58,173 nt of DNA. Source: CAYILR01 sp964364175. Lineage in GTDB: Bacteria > Bdellovibrionota > UBA1018. Location of the stretch: assembly GCA_964364175.1 (NCBI GenBank), contig CAYILR010000026.1, forward strand, positions 1 through 58,173. Reading direction: 5' to 3'. Positions within the stretch are counted from its first letter, which is position 1, and every line of letters begins with the position of its first letter. Under the pieces are notes generated by a model, which worked only from the letters and a program-made list of their open reading frames with translations, did not search any database and was not told the DNA's origin. Below are positions 1-7,935 of this stretch, one piece after another. Position numbers and translations under genes: made by a program.

Positions 1-502
1 GTTCGAGGAATGATTTTTTGAATAATGCGTAATTTGGCGCAGAAAGAACTTTTAGAAATTGTGGAATTGGCTTCGAAAGTGTTAAAACAAGCTCATTAGT
101 TCCAATGACTTCAATTGCACGGATCCATAAAAAAATATTTCTTAGAATCGTTCTGGAGGTCTTTAGATGGTTGAAAGTTGCTGCGACATCTTGTGCAGTC
201 ACCCTTGACCCATCATGGAATCGGTTTGTGTCTTTGAGCTTAATTTTTATTTTTAATGGAGTTTCAAAGTGAACAGTTTCCGCTGCTTCAAAGACTAGAG
301 TTGACCCCTGCGAACGAACTAATTGGCAGTTTACTTGTCTAGACACCCAGAGCGCTGACAAATCTTGGACCGCAGTTGGATCTAATGAAATGTGAGATGC
401 ATGAAGTGGAATTCTCAACGGTTCTGCTGTATTTGCAGATTCTATATATAACAATGTAGTCGATACTTTTAATATTAATAGAATATTTAATATCTTCGCC
501 AA
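1..502 (-). CDS. ABC transporter substrate-binding protein, family 5 (partial, C-terminus beyond window)
   Basis: The reading frame is open from 502 to the left edge and gives an N-terminal hydrophobic segment (residues about 4-20) ending near SANTAEP, which looks like a signal peptide. It is followed by the usual start of a family-5 extracellular solute-binding domain: LDPT near residue 36, FHDGSRVTAQDV near residues 105-116 and LVLTLSKP further on. This family binds peptides, nickel or other small solutes in the periplasm for an ABC importer. The start is TTG at 500-502, chosen because an AGGAGG Shine-Dalgarno sequence lies 7 bases upstream inside the end of the acyltransferase gene; the two genes overlap by 16 bases, implying translational coupling. 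Only 167 codons are visible, so the substrate cannot be guessed. Confidence 0.75.
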   Translation of the reverse strand, partial: MAKILNILLILKVSTTLLYIESANTAEPLRIPLHASHISLDPTAVQDLSALWVSRQVNCQLVRSQGSTLVFEAAETVHFETPLKIKIKLKDTNRFHDGSRVTAQDVAATFNHLKTSRTILRNIFLWIRAIEVIGTNELVLTLSKPIPQFLKVLSAPNYALFKKSFLE

Positions 503-1299
503 GTGACACCCTCCTTTACTGTTCTAGCTGGATTGCCAGCAACAATTGTATTAGCTGCAACGTCCGAAGTAACACATGCTTGAGCGGCAATAATAGCTCC
601 TTGGCCTATTCTTACGCCTTTTAAAATAGTCGCACCGAATCCAATCCAAACGTTATCTTCAATGACGATGGCCTGTGCGGTACCACCATATGTATTTTCG
701 TTCGTTGGGATACCCTCGGAAGATAATATCGGATGACCGTCATAGTCCATGATCGACACCCGGTGACTCATGAGCACATTTCTGCCAATCGCTAAGCCGC
801 ATCTGATGTTGATCATCGCTCCATGGCCAATTTGGGTATTTGCGCCAATTCGAAGTTCAGTGTTGGGCCATACTGCGAGATAGCTCCCTATCAGTATGGA
901 CGTGTTTTGTTCAAAGGTAATGACTGCGTTTTCCCTTATTCTAATTCTAGTAGGTCGTCCTACTGATGGATTCATAAAATTCCAGTGAGGATTTACCCCA
1001 ATACTGCTTGCAGAGTGAAATATTTTATTCGAAGAATCGTCGTTGATGTTTGTTGCTGAGTCATCATTTGTCAGCTGAATACGTGAACTTTTTTCAAGGT
1101 GAAAGTCTATGTTAGGGCCCAGAATGAGAGGACGAAACTTGTCTTTGAAATAGACTCGTCCTAACAGCGCACTATGTAGGCCCCTGATACATCCAAGCAG
1201 CGTGGATAGGAGATACTTAAAATTAAATATAAAAATATATGCTGATGCAGGGATGAGTTTTGACCTGAATATTTGTATTTTGTTGAAGAATCTAATCAT
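487..1299 (-). CDS. Hexapeptide-repeat acyltransferase (WbbJ/NodL/CatB-like)
   Basis: This 270-residue protein has a left-handed beta-helix C-terminal half built of hexapeptide repeats (INIRCGLAIGRNVLM, VWIGFGATILKGVRIGQGAIIAAQACVT in pieces) and the family-typical ending VAGNPARTVKEG. Such enzymes transfer acetyl or other acyl groups from CoA to sugars or small acceptors. The N-terminal 100 residues are not family-typical and contain a hydrophobic stretch. It overlaps the upstream transporter by four bases (ATGA at 1296-1299) and the downstream binding protein by 16, so the three genes are one operon. The acceptor is unknown; modification of a surface glycan or of a small metabolite are both possible. 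Confidence 0.8.
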   Translation of the reverse strand: MIRFFNKIQIFRSKLIPASAYIFIFNFKYLLSTLLGCIRGLHSALLGRVYFKDKFRPLILGPNIDFHLEKSSRIQLTNDDSATNINDDSSNKIFHSASSIGVNPHWNFMNPSVGRPTRIRIRENAVITFEQNTSILIGSYLAVWPNTELRIGANTQIGHGAMINIRCGLAIGRNVLMSHRVSIMDYDGHPILSSEGIPTNENTYGGTAQAIVIEDNVWIGFGATILKGVRIGQGAIIAAQACVTSDVAANTIVAGNPARTVKEGVTWRRY

Positions 1300-2840
1300 C
1301 TAGTGTTTACAACCTTCTCTTTCGCTAACAGTGAACGAGTACTTATGGAATTAAGTAATAAATAAAATATTGTAAAGAGCAGTGTGAGGTTACCCAGGTT
1401 CCATGGTGTCGCCCTTTGACTTAACAGCATAAATTGAGTTCCACCCAGCATAATTAAAAATTCTGCGATAAGAAAATTTTTTGTAACAAGTATGCTTTTT
1501 TTACGGGCTCGAATTGGAATTGTCAGGGTGTTTCCAATTTGCCCAATTAGACAAGCGAAAAAAAAAATTGATAAAAACGGAATATGATCTAAAGGTGTTG
1601 CGTACCCATAAAATCGACTAATGATGAGTGTTGGTGCAACTGTTGCTATTCCTAATAAAAAAAGAGTAGGTATGAGCCCTGTATAAAATAGCTGTTGCCA
1701 CCAGTGCGGAATGCGACTGGTTTTTGTATTTATGTTTTGTCTGGAAATAAATGCTGAAGCATCTCTGACTGCGATTTGCACGCATGCAAGGAGCGGTAAG
1801 CTAAAGACATAGGCTACATGCAAGGNNNNNNNNNNNNNNNNNNNNNNNNNNNNNNNNNNNNNNNNNNNNNNNNNNNNNNNNNNNNNNNNNNNNNNNNNNN
1901 NNNNNNNNNNNNNNNNNNNNNNNNNGCGATTTGCACGCATGCAAGGAGCGGTAAGCTAAAGACATAGGCTACATGCAAGGAGCGGTAAGCTAAAGACATA
2001 GGCTACATGCAAGGCCATATGATAGGTTACCAAAAATCCATTAGTGGCTTGTATCGAGGTCAATTGATAAGCATATATGAACGGTGTAACTGCGCGAATT
2101 AGACTAACCCCCATTTCGCTATTCCAAATTGGAATAATCTCTAAAATGGTAATTTTTTTCCATCCATCAACGAGTAATGCAATTATACCCGCAGCAGCAG
2201 CGCAGGATAAGCACAAAAAAGTAGTTGTTGAAAGCCCTACAAATAAAAGTGGGTTTAAAATCGAATCAGGACTAGGTATAGCATCATTGTATAAAGTGAT
2301 GGTTGCATAGTAGTCTGCTGATACGTTTCCAATGAGTAGAATTAGACTGAAAAACATACTTTTTTTGAGCTGCCCGGATGCGACCAACATTCCGTCGAGT
2401 GCTCCGTATACGCTTTGAAGGAGCATGTTTAAAAAACCAATGCGAACATAAACTTCTGCTAGATTAAGATATTCTGGATCAATTTTGAACTGCGAAACTA
2501 TATAGTGAGAATTAAAAAAGAAACATAGAGCAAAAAAAGATGTAAGTGCAGATACTAAAAACAGGTGTTTTTTGAATATAGAACCTTGTTTACCAGTACA
2601 TTCGGATCGGTTCCAAAAAATCAAAGAGCTGGTTGCAGTGGCTGCACCAACGAATTGACCAAACATAATAAAATTGTACTGAATACTGTGAATCAATAGC
2701 GCCTGGTTACCCAAGTTATTGATGAAGTGATTGTCAACGATGTGATACAGCCTTTGGAGTATTTGTGAGGCAACGAGTGGTAAAGCCAACATGATGCTGG
2801 ACCGTAATGAAGATGGAGGTCTAAACCATTCCGATAACAT
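1296..2840 (-). CDS. MATE/MatE-like multidrug or metabolite exporter, interrupted by an assembly gap
   Basis: The N-terminal part (2840 down to about 2000, about 290 residues) and the C-terminal part (1825 down to 1296) are both rich in membrane helices. The opening SIMLALPLVASQILQRLYHIVDNHFI followed by GQFVGAATATSS (read in pieces) is MATE-like. The two halves share the segment LHVAYVFSLPLLAC, encoded by sequence repeated on both sides of 100 Ns. Merging the copies gives one continuous protein of about 451 residues, the normal MATE length, so the break is probably an assembly artefact and not a real disruption. MATE proteins export cationic compounds or lipid-linked intermediates using ion gradients. 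It is the first gene of the operon with the acyltransferase and the binding protein. Confidence 0.7.
1771..2014. repeat. Duplicated 55-bp contig ends plus 34-bp tandem copy around the gap
   Basis: A 55-bp sequence occurs at 1771-1825 and again at 1926-1980. Its last 34 bases (1947-1980) are then repeated in tandem at 1981-2014. Since 34 is not a multiple of three, the tandem copy shifts the reading frame of the transporter. Collapsing the three copies to one restores an uninterrupted protein, which is why I read this as an assembly error. Confidence 0.85.
1826..1925. other. Assembly gap of exactly 100 N
   Basis: Positions 1826-1925 are N. The length of exactly 100 is the convention for a scaffold join of unknown size. 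The 55 bases before the gap (1771-1825) are identical to the 55 bases after it (1926-1980), so the contigs probably overlap and nothing is missing. Confidence 0.95.
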
Positions 2841-3252
2841 TGGTCTTTCTGACTTTATGATGGTTCAGCATGTAAAAACTTTGTCGGCACATTGGTGAGA
2901 TGTTTTTAGCAAATAAATCAATTTAGTCTTTCTCGGGAGACCCCAGTGACTGTCTAGGATCTAGTCAGGTGATGTAATAATAGTGACATCGGGGGTAGGT
3001 GCTGGGAATGGTTGGGGAATTCTTGCAATGAAAGGGCTTGTTTTGACACACTCTGTTTGGATTTTGGACAGTGGGGGTTTGTGTGGGTGGATAAAGATTT
3101 GACTAATGGCGTCAGATGTGAGAAAAAGCTGATCGGTTACAGGTGGTTGCGGTCCTGGGCGAAAAAGAGTGGGTGACCAGAGAATTGGCACGGCTCTCGC
3201 AATGACTTAGGTTATCGGGCGCAAATGACGAAACGAAGGGAAACTAGATTTT
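2841..3252. other. Intergenic stretch without a convincing gene
   Basis: This 412-bp interval separates the minus-strand transporter operon from the plus-strand peptide gene. It should hold the divergent promoters. A proline-rich 76-codon frame on the minus strand (2961-3191, GTG start) has no good ribosome-binding site and no recognisable motif, so I do not call it a gene. Confidence 0.5.
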
Positions 3253-3375
3253 ATGAAAAAAGCAATTTTCGCAGTTCTTTTGATGGCAGGTTTGATCACG
3301 GCAGCGGCTTTTAATGTTCGTGTTGAGGTTAAGCCTAATGTGGCTCATGCTTGTGACGGCAACGACAACTGCTAA
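3253..3375 (+). CDS. Small exported peptide, 40 residues, ending CDGNDNC
   Basis: The ATG at 3253 opens a 40-codon frame ending TAA at 3373-3375. The product has a lysine-lysine start, a hydrophobic core (AIFAVLLMAGLITAAA) like a Sec signal peptide or a single membrane anchor, and a short polar C-terminus with two cysteines five residues apart (CDGNDNC). A strong Rho-independent terminator follows 38 bases after the stop, so it forms its own transcription unit. The Shine-Dalgarno match is weak (AAGGGA, about 12 bases upstream). I do not recognise the family. A small secreted or periplasmic peptide with a disulfide-closed tail is the simplest reading; a signalling role is only a guess. Confidence 0.6.
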   Translation: MKKAIFAVLLMAGLITAAAFNVRVEVKPNVAHACDGNDNC

Positions 3376-3413
3376 TCATCTGACTGACGTCTGAAAAAAA
3401 TTAGTTGGATTTA

Positions 3414-3444
3414 AAAAGGGACCTACGGGTCCCTTTTGTTTTTT
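3414..3444 (+). terminator. Rho-independent terminator after the small peptide gene
   Basis: A perfect 10-bp stem (AAAAGGGACC / GGTCCCTTTT) with a four-base loop TACG is followed by GTTTTTT. It separates the 40-residue peptide gene from the sensor gene that starts 25 bases later. Confidence 0.9.
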
Positions 3445-3468
3445 GTCCAAATTGACGATTAGTTTCCT

Positions 3469-5379
3469 ATGAAGCGGGGAAAAGGGTCTGCGTCAATTCA
3501 AACCCGTATTGCGCATAGTAATCAGCGGATTCATGATGAAAATTTTCAGCGAAAACGTCAAGAAGAGGTCCTTTTTTTTGGGCAGCCCTGGTTTCGTATC
3601 GGAATTTTTTCCATATGTATCTTTTCATTTGGTTGGATATTAAAAGCGACTCATCCACCAAGAGAAGCGATAAAAACTCTAGAGCAACAGAAGGTGATGT
3701 ATTTAGAAAATACTGAAATTTGTTTTGGTATAGATTGTCTGGAAAATTCTGAAAAAATTCACAAAATAAAATTACCATTTTTTAATTTTGAATTATTTTC
3801 TGATTATCGAAATAACGACCTGTTTTATAGATTTCAAGTAAAATCAATTAACGATAATCATTCAGATGAGTTTAGTACGCTAATAATACCTCCAGTATTA
3901 GGTGACTCCTTGATGTACTGGGATGGTGAGTTGAATCATACTGGCAATAAATTTTTCAGTACGTTTGCAATAAAAAAAAATCTACACGAATTAGTGATTC
4001 ATGTACGAGTTCCAAGTGATGGAAAGTTTGGTATTAGGTCAATTTATCCTCCGTTTATTAGCAGTCGGGAGTTTGGAAAAACCTTCATCAAAGAATTGGA
4101 AGGAGAGAAGTTTCAGGCACAGTACTCTATCGTTGCTCAGTTGGCGGGTTTTTGTCTTTTGTTAGTTTTGTATTTGGCGTTTCCATATCGGCCTGAGGTG
4201 TTTTCTTTTCTTTTATTGTTTCTAGTTCAGACAATTCAATCAAATTTACGCATTTCAAGATACATGGGCTATATCGATATCAATCCAATATTGTACGATG
4301 TTTTTTACAATTCTATGTACGTGTTGGCCTTCGTGGCACTGTTTTTCTTCATAGCCCAATTCTTCCGCTATCCCATGTCCAAAATCCGCGAATGGACCGA
4401 ACAACACGCATGGAAAGTAGCCATCATCTCCGGCGCACTCTACTTCGCCTTAACCTACAGCTATCCAACCCTCTCAGCAGCAAACGCCTTCTTCATCGCC
4501 CTCTGGCTCCTAGCCCTCCCACTATCACTCCTCATGGCCCACAAACCCCTCCTCTACCTCATCCACAAAAAAGCCTACCTGCGCTCAGCCCTAGGCATGC
4601 TAGCCCTAGCAGGAGTAGGTTACTGGGTCTGGGCAAACGTCACCGACCACTTCGTCCTCTACACAAAAATCACGACGACCTACAACAACCACCTCCACTT
4701 CTTCTTCATCATGGCCGTGGTCCTAGGCATCGAAATCGGCCGCACGGAAATACGGATGAAGCAGGCGTTCTCGCTCCTCCCGACCGAAGTCGTGCAAACC
4801 CTCCAACAATCCGGCCCGGTACAATCCGCGACCCAATGGCGCGAGGGCTACGTCATGCTCCTGCGCGTCGCCAACTGGGACAAGCTGATCGCCAAGCTCT
4901 CCGACCGGCAACTCCCCAAATTTATACAAAAAGTAAATGAATATGTCCTATCCCACTTTGACGAACCCTCGGTGAGCGTAGGGCAGGGCACGGAAGACGG
5001 ATTCTACCTCACTTGCCAAGGCCCGCCCGAAGAGTGGCGGCTCAAAGAATGGATTCGCGCTTGTGAGAAGATCGCGTTGATCCGTCCGCCGCTGAAGGAT
5101 CTGGGTGTGAGTTTCTCGGAGGTCCGCGACGAAAAAATCATCGTCAGATCAGCCATCGGATACGGGCGATACTACTTCGGATTCGCGCAGGCCGCGAATC
5201 TGCGCAAGGACTTGATGGCCGGATTCCAGGGCACTCATCTCGCGCGCGTGATCGGCGATCACCCCGACCCGGGTGGGCCACGCATCCTGTGTGGAAATGC
5301 GCTCGACACCTACCGAGGCCAACACAAAGTGGCCGAGCAAGTGACCAAGGGCACAACCTGGAAGTACTGGGAGCCGTAG
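3469..5379 (+). CDS. 7TM sensor protein with degenerate nucleotide-cyclase-like cytoplasmic domain
   Basis: The 636-residue protein starts with a basic cytoplasmic stretch, has one membrane helix at about residues 43-60, a periplasmic domain to about residue 215 and a block of about seven helices to about residue 440. This is the layout of 7TMR-DISM receptors, which sense periplasmic ligands. The last 180 residues resemble a class III adenylate/guanylate cyclase domain (VMLLRVANWDKLIAKL, then TEDGFYLTC, then RSAIGYGRYYFG), but the first metal-binding aspartate appears to be missing, so it may bind rather than make a nucleotide. Codon usage changes abruptly twice: AT-ending to about 4330, C/A-ending with almost no G to about 4750, then mixed. 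A palindromic repeat begins at its stop codon. Confidence 0.6.
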   Translation: MKRGKGSASIQTRIAHSNQRIHDENFQRKRQEEVLFFGQPWFRIGIFSICIFSFGWILKATHPPREAIKTLEQQKVMYLENTEICFGIDCLENSEKIHKIKLPFFNFELFSDYRNNDLFYRFQVKSINDNHSDEFSTLIIPPVLGDSLMYWDGELNHTGNKFFSTFAIKKNLHELVIHVRVPSDGKFGIRSIYPPFISSREFGKTFIKELEGEKFQAQYSIVAQLAGFCLLLVLYLAFPYRPEVFSFLLLFLVQTIQSNLRISRYMGYIDINPILYDVFYNSMYVLAFVALFFFIAQFFRYPMSKIREWTEQHAWKVAIISGALYFALTYSYPTLSAANAFFIALWLLALPLSLLMAHKPLLYLIHKKAYLRSALGMLALAGVGYWVWANVTDHFVLYTKITTTYNNHLHFFFIMAVVLGIEIGRTEIRMKQAFSLLPTEVVQTLQQSGPVQSATQWREGYVMLLRVANWDKLIAKLSDRQLPKFIQKVNEYVLSHFDEPSVSVGQGTEDGFYLTCQGPPEEWRLKEWIRACEKIALIRPPLKDLGVSFSEVRDEKIIVRSAIGYGRYYFGFAQAANLRKDLMAGFQGTHLARVIGDHPDPGGPRILCGNALDTYRGQHKVAEQVTKGTTWKYWEP

Positions 5380-5565
5380 AGCCTATTTTAAAAGGATGCT
5401 TTTGACTTTATACGGCGGCAAATTTTTCGAAAGAATCCTCGCAGTCCGACTATCCAAAAGGATAGTCGGTGAAAACTACTCGAAGGCCGCGTCGCACGAA
5501 ATGGCAGTGCCATTTCCCGCTCGCACTGTCTAAAGTCAAAATCATCTCTTTTAAAACAGGCTCTA
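5377..5565. repeat. Long palindromic element starting at the sensor gene stop codon
   Basis: The outer arms 5377-5410 and 5531-5565 are inverted copies with a few mismatches (TAGAGCCTATTTTAAAAG... against ...CTTTTAAAACAGGCTCTA). Between them sit two further hairpins: CCGACTATCC/GGATAGTCGG at 5446-5469 and AAATGGCA/TGCCATTT at 5499-5515. The left arm includes the TAG stop of the upstream gene. The element could act as a bidirectional terminator, but there is no clean U-tract. Confidence 0.8.
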
Positions 5566-5572
5566 TATATTC

Positions 5573-5679
5573 AAATCTGTGGATGCCGATTTCGCAATCT
5601 GGCTGCGAAATCGGCATCCACAGATGCCCTGTGACCCCTCAAACCACAGCCTGGCTGTGGAATCGGGGGTCACAGATTT
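5573..5679. repeat. REP-like double hairpin, copy 1
   Basis: The element is bounded by AAATCTGTG (5573-5581) and CACAGATTT (5671-5679). It contains a perfect 22-bp hairpin (5575-5596 with 5604-5625, loop ATCTGGC) and a second hairpin (5629-5638 with 5666-5675, enclosing CCACAG/CTGTGG). The same boundary motif and similar length occur at 30731-30837, and a single-hairpin form at 31820-31873, next to a RAYT pseudogene. This marks it as an interspersed repeat family of REP/BIME type. Confidence 0.85.
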
Positions 5680-5753
5680 GCGCGAAACACGCAAAACTGA
5701 GCAGGCTAAAAACCTACCGCAATCTCACGCGTCTCGCGCAACTTGGGGAGAAA

Positions 5754-6323
5754 CTACAACCGGAAAGTAAACCACATCGCTGGATTCAAGGCAGCGTTAG
5801 AATACCATTCGCCGCTGGTTTCGGGATATCCTTGGCCGAACAGATTCACCGTACCCATGACTCCAGTTCCAAAATAGGTGACAAAGTTTCCTGATCGAGC
5901 GATCTGGGCAATGAATCCAAATTGGCTGTTCATCATCAATCGTGACTGGAGTTTGTTGTATTTGGGAGCAGCAAGACCCAGATACGACAGCCCTGCTTCG
6001 AGGGATACTCCCAGCTTTTGTTCGGGCAGCAACCAAATAACGGTCGGGACAGCTGCTCCAACTGAGAAACCTGCGTAATCGATTGTGTTGGAATGCAACG
6101 CCGTCGAACGATAGCTTCCCAACCGCAGACCGACGCCCATGTCGTAGTCAGGTGTTGACGAGATGACAACTCCATTGGTGGAGTTGACTTGATTAACTCC
6201 CAAACCAGAAAAACTGATATTGGATTGAATTGCAGGGCGTGCCTCAGCGAAACACGACCATAATGACACGCCACCTACGATTATAGAAACTACCTTTATA
6301 TTTTTGAATAATTTAATTTTCAT
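5754..6323 (-). CDS. Predicted outer-membrane beta-barrel protein
   Basis: The 189-residue product has a signal peptide (lysine-rich start, then VVSIIVGGVSLWSCFAEA) and a body of short alternating hydrophobic and polar strands rich in glycine and aromatic residues, ending in FTFRL with an aromatic near the terminus, as outer-membrane barrels do. AAGGA eight bases before the ATG supports the start. It lies 15 bases downstream of the protease gene on the same strand, so the two may be cotranscribed. The cysteine in WSCF could also be read as a lipobox, but it is a poor match. The family is not recognised. Confidence 0.55.
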   Translation of the reverse strand: MKIKLFKNIKVVSIIVGGVSLWSCFAEARPAIQSNISFSGLGVNQVNSTNGVVISSTPDYDMGVGLRLGSYRSTALHSNTIDYAGFSVGAAVPTVIWLLPEQKLGVSLEAGLSYLGLAAPKYNKLQSRLMMNSQFGFIAQIARSGNFVTYFGTGVMGTVNLFGQGYPETSGEWYSNAALNPAMWFTFRL

Positions 6324-6338
6324 ATATTTTTCCTTGAA

Positions 6339-7208
6339 TTAAGAACAGTGGATGACCGCGTATGCTAGGGATCCAATACTCACGCCACAAAGCGCAGCTG
6401 TGACGCCGAGTGCAGCGCAGGCTGGGGGTACCACTACACACGCAGCAGAAAGCCCACCAATTCCAGCAATGCATGCTTGAGTGAGAACAATCAAACCCAA
6501 CACTTTTGCGACGCAAGCCACATCAGAAGCAGGTTGCAGCTTTCCATTCGCAAACAATTCATCGAGCTGAAGCAGAGAGCTGGTTTCGATGACTGGAACT
6601 CCGAAGCCGCCAAGGCTCTGTGTGCCTCGGTCCACTCCAGAATGGACACCGACCACGTTCCCACTTTGAAGCACCGGCGATCCTGACGCGATTTTCTGCG
6701 ATTGCAAATCATAGCGGAGCAGTCCATCGACTCCGATTTGCAGATCTTTTACTTCTACAGGAGCCAGCTGATTTCGCTCCCCTGTTGTCCAAGCCAGGGC
6801 TGAGGTCTCAACACCATTCTGTGGAAGTGACATGCCCAAAGCGGGGAGATTTTCGATTCCCTTCATTCGCAATACCGCGATGTCTTTGGATCGATCATTG
6901 CGTACGATCGCTTCGTAGTATCCACGCTGACCCAGGCGATTGACAAAACTGATCTGAGACATGTCTTCCGGTTGCAGCATATTGATGCAGTGACTGGCGG
7001 TGGTCACTTCGTTGGGGCTCGAAACAAAAGCTCCGCAGATGGGCGCGCCTGAAATTTCAATCAGGCCGGTGCTGATTTTTAGATCGCTCCAAGATGGCAA
7101 GTCTGTGCGAGCAAACGCCTGAGTGGTGCTGGTGACCCATATGAAGAGCGCGAGAAGACCTGCGCTGCTCCATGGGAATAGGGTGGATGGTTGTTTTTTA
7201 TTTTTCAT
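6339..7208 (-). CDS. Secreted trypsin-like serine protease with hydrophobic cysteine-rich tail
   Basis: The start at 7208 is chosen because AAGGA lies nine bases upstream and it begins a signal peptide (MKNKKQ..., core LLALFIWVTSTTQAFA). The S1 protease triad is visible: His in TASHC, Asp in KDIAVLRM and Ser in ASGSPVLQSG. A hydrophobic tail of about 60 residues follows the protease domain and carries six cysteines (ACVAKVLG..., ACIAGIGGL, AACVVVPPACAAL, ALCGVS, VIHCS). Such a tail is unusual for this family and might anchor or self-associate the enzyme. The product should act outside the cytoplasm. It precedes the barrel gene in the same orientation. Confidence 0.75.
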   Translation of the reverse strand: MKNKKQPSTLFPWSSAGLLALFIWVTSTTQAFARTDLPSWSDLKISTGLIEISGAPICGAFVSSPNEVTTASHCINMLQPEDMSQISFVNRLGQRGYYEAIVRNDRSKDIAVLRMKGIENLPALGMSLPQNGVETSALAWTTGERNQLAPVEVKDLQIGVDGLLRYDLQSQKIASGSPVLQSGNVVGVHSGVDRGTQSLGGFGVPVIETSSLLQLDELFANGKLQPASDVACVAKVLGLIVLTQACIAGIGGLSAACVVVPPACAALGVTAALCGVSIGSLAYAVIHCS

Positions 7209-7408
7209 ATTATTTTTTCCTTCTGTCTTGCGACGAGGAGCATAGAGCAATAGGTGTGCCAAACGGAAAATTCTGAAAAATCAAAGCCATCGCCATTTAA
7301 ATAGGTTGTATGGAAAATTTATGCCGAGCTTGTTGATGGGAGTGTAGGCGTTTGCCATCAGAAGATGGGCGAAACCCTACAGATTTTATGTGAAAATAGG
7401 TTTCAGCC

Positions 7409-7765
7409 TCAATCCCACCAAAACCAAATATTCTGGAGCATGAGGTCGAAGGCTTTTTTTAAGTCCTTTTGCCGCAACCGGTGCGCGACTGCCTGAGTTT
7501 TCGCTTTTTTATCATAGTATTGTTCATCGGCGACTCGATTCAGCAGCGTTTCCACTGCCTGAATCTGGCGGCCGATCTTGGGGGCTGATTTGACAAAGTC
7601 ATTGGAAACAATGCACTGCCGAGTTCTCTTCAGCTTGTAACTCAACAGGCGAATGATATGGGCGTAATCCCAGTCCTGATCGTCCTTGAGAAATTTGCGA
7701 TAGGCTCGAATCTTTTTTTCAAACTCGATTTTTTGCTTTTTTTGACTCCCAGGGCGTGTCCTCAT
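7409..7765 (-). CDS. Small basic helical protein of unknown function, start inside a palindromic repeat
   Basis: The 118-residue product is basic, mainly helical and has no signal peptide; it contains runs such as KIEFEKKIRAYRKFL and ends in IWFWWD. I do not recognise the family. The ATG at 7763-7765 with GGAG five bases upstream lies wholly in one arm of the palindromic element 7751-7935. The frame stays open through the element to 7930, which would add 55 residues, but that extension is repeat-derived. Either the element supplied the start codon or it replaced the original N-terminus. The gene follows the RelE-like gene on the same strand. Confidence 0.5.
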   Translation of the reverse strand: MRTRPGSQKKQKIEFEKKIRAYRKFLKDDQDWDYAHIIRLLSYKLKRTRQCIVSNDFVKSAPKIGRQIQAVETLLNRVADEQYYDKKAKTQAVAHRLRQKDLKKAFDLMLQNIWFWWD

Positions 7766-7935
7766 TTCAACTCCGTAGCGAGGGTACTGAGACAGGTCCA
7801 AGGAGAGGCGCGCGTAGGGGTGAACGAAGGAGCCATCCTCTGTGTAGGCTGGCGTACTGAGTGAAATCCCCGAGCACGCCTCTCCTTGGACCTGGATCGG
7901 TAGCCGTAGTAGGAGTTGAAATGAGGACACGCCCT
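7751..7935. repeat. Palindromic element with perfect 24-bp arms
   Basis: AGGGCGTGTCCTCATTTCAA... at 7751-7774 is an exact inverted copy of 7912-7935. A second perfect inverted pair, AGGTCCAAGGAGAGGCG at 7794-7810 and 7877-7893, lies inside. The right arm reaches the TAG stop of the RelE-like gene and the left arm carries the start codon of the next gene. The sequence differs from the other palindromes in the window. Confidence 0.9.

Noticed and set aside
2961..3191. Proline-rich 76-codon frame on the minus strand
   Set aside because: GTG start without a good Shine-Dalgarno, no signal peptide, no motif and no coding-like codon pattern; it lies in a probable promoter region.
4392..4940. 182-codon frame in another phase within the sensor gene
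   Set aside because: It is open only because the real frame there uses C/A-ending codons; the product is Arg/Pro/His-rich with no domain.
5469..5894. Plus-strand frame across the palindromes
   Set aside because: It runs through two repeat elements and the antisense of the barrel gene, and has no ribosome-binding site or homologous pattern.
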